The notes beneath the pieces were generated by a model, which did not search any database, had not been told where the DNA came from, and saw only the letters and a program-made list of their open reading frames with translations. A DNA stretch of 64,000 bases from Amborella trichopoda (Eukaryota; Streptophyta; Magnoliopsida; Amborellales; Amborellaceae), in NCBI RefSeq assembly GCF_000471905.2, contig NW_006499705.1, forward strand, positions 2,690,124-2,754,123. Direction: 5' to 3'. Position numbers and translations under genes: made by a program. Below are positions 63,601 to 64,000 of the stretch, piece after piece. Within the stretch, counting starts at the first letter, position 1; each line of letters starts with the position of its first letter.

Positions 63601-64000
63601 CTACCAAAAACTTAGCCAATCACCTGAAGACCTAGGTAATCATACTATGACTGCAACTATACTAAAATTTGCATAATAATGGGCAATTTTTCAGAATTAT
63701 GACTGATTTCTTCTTAACATGAATCCATTTTGTATGGGCCTCCAACATGCCAGTTCCCCATTTCCACATTCACATGAGTACATAGTTGACTATTGCATTG
63801 CTTCAAGTCATTTGTACATCATGAGTATTTGTCATATTAAAACTTTAGAATTCCATGTACCTATAAACTTCTGTTTTCTAACTTAAGAACAATCTATTCA
63901 TCCAAAAAAAAGAAAAAGTAAGAACAATCTTAGATCCAAATGGATGATCAACTCCTCGAGATCATCAATCCATAATAGGATTTTCGTAGAGTTCTTATTC
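63601..64000. other. intergenic, no gene seen
   Basis: AT-rich DNA to the right edge without recognisable features. Confidence 0.45.

Overview
This is nuclear DNA from a flowering plant, taken from a repeat-dense, gene-poor region. The evidence is AT-rich intergenic DNA, GT-AG introns, a chloroplast-type thioredoxin gene with plant-like exon structure, plant hAT and Mutator-type elements, and an LTR family primed by initiator tRNA-Met. The species cannot be fixed from sequence alone. One gene is complete and convincing: a WCRKC-type (TRXL3-like) plastid thioredoxin in five exons at 55,504-59,579. A short possible membrane-protein gene at 2,331-2,586 carries an apparent one-base frameshift. 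A decayed Dim1/thioredoxin-like-4B pseudogene lies on the minus strand at about 48.5-49.5 kb. Nearly everything else I can read is transposon-derived.

Layout. 0-7.4 kb: intergenic DNA with MITE-like fragments and the short membrane-protein candidate. 7.48-9.16 kb: a non-autonomous hAT element with a perfect 8-bp target duplication. About 10.0-41.2 kb: a mosaic of copies, in alternating orientation, of one non-coding LTR-retrotransposon family with roughly 3-kb LTRs that start TGTTG and end CCAACA. These copies form several very long inverted repeats. The forward copy that starts at 14,094 is interrupted at 17,459-26,320 by an 8.9-kb inverted-repeat (fold-back) element. Its arms contain two minisatellite arrays with repeats of about 80 bp and 72-75 bp, and its right arm is interrupted by a 3,520-bp hAT transposon (20,414-23,933) with intact ends and a broken transposase. 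The insertion order is therefore LTR element, then fold-back element, then hAT.

41.3-48.1 kb: a tandem array of a roughly 2-kb unit of unknown nature (three near-full copies and two partial ones), next to the Dim1-like pseudogene. 50-55 kb: small hAT-like elements and MITE copies. 55.3-59.6 kb: the thioredoxin gene, whose introns have collected MITEs and a 101-bp triplication. 59.6-64 kb: intergenic DNA with a Mutator-type MITE that has a 9-bp target duplication, and a GC-rich repeat near the right edge.

The genes do not form a pathway or operon. The main biological interest is structural: a nested set of kilobase-scale palindromes that could be hairpin-RNA sources and rearrangement hotspots. 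A 20-N gap inside the fold-back element, flanked by odd ACGT/GTTACG filler, limits confidence in the assembly there.
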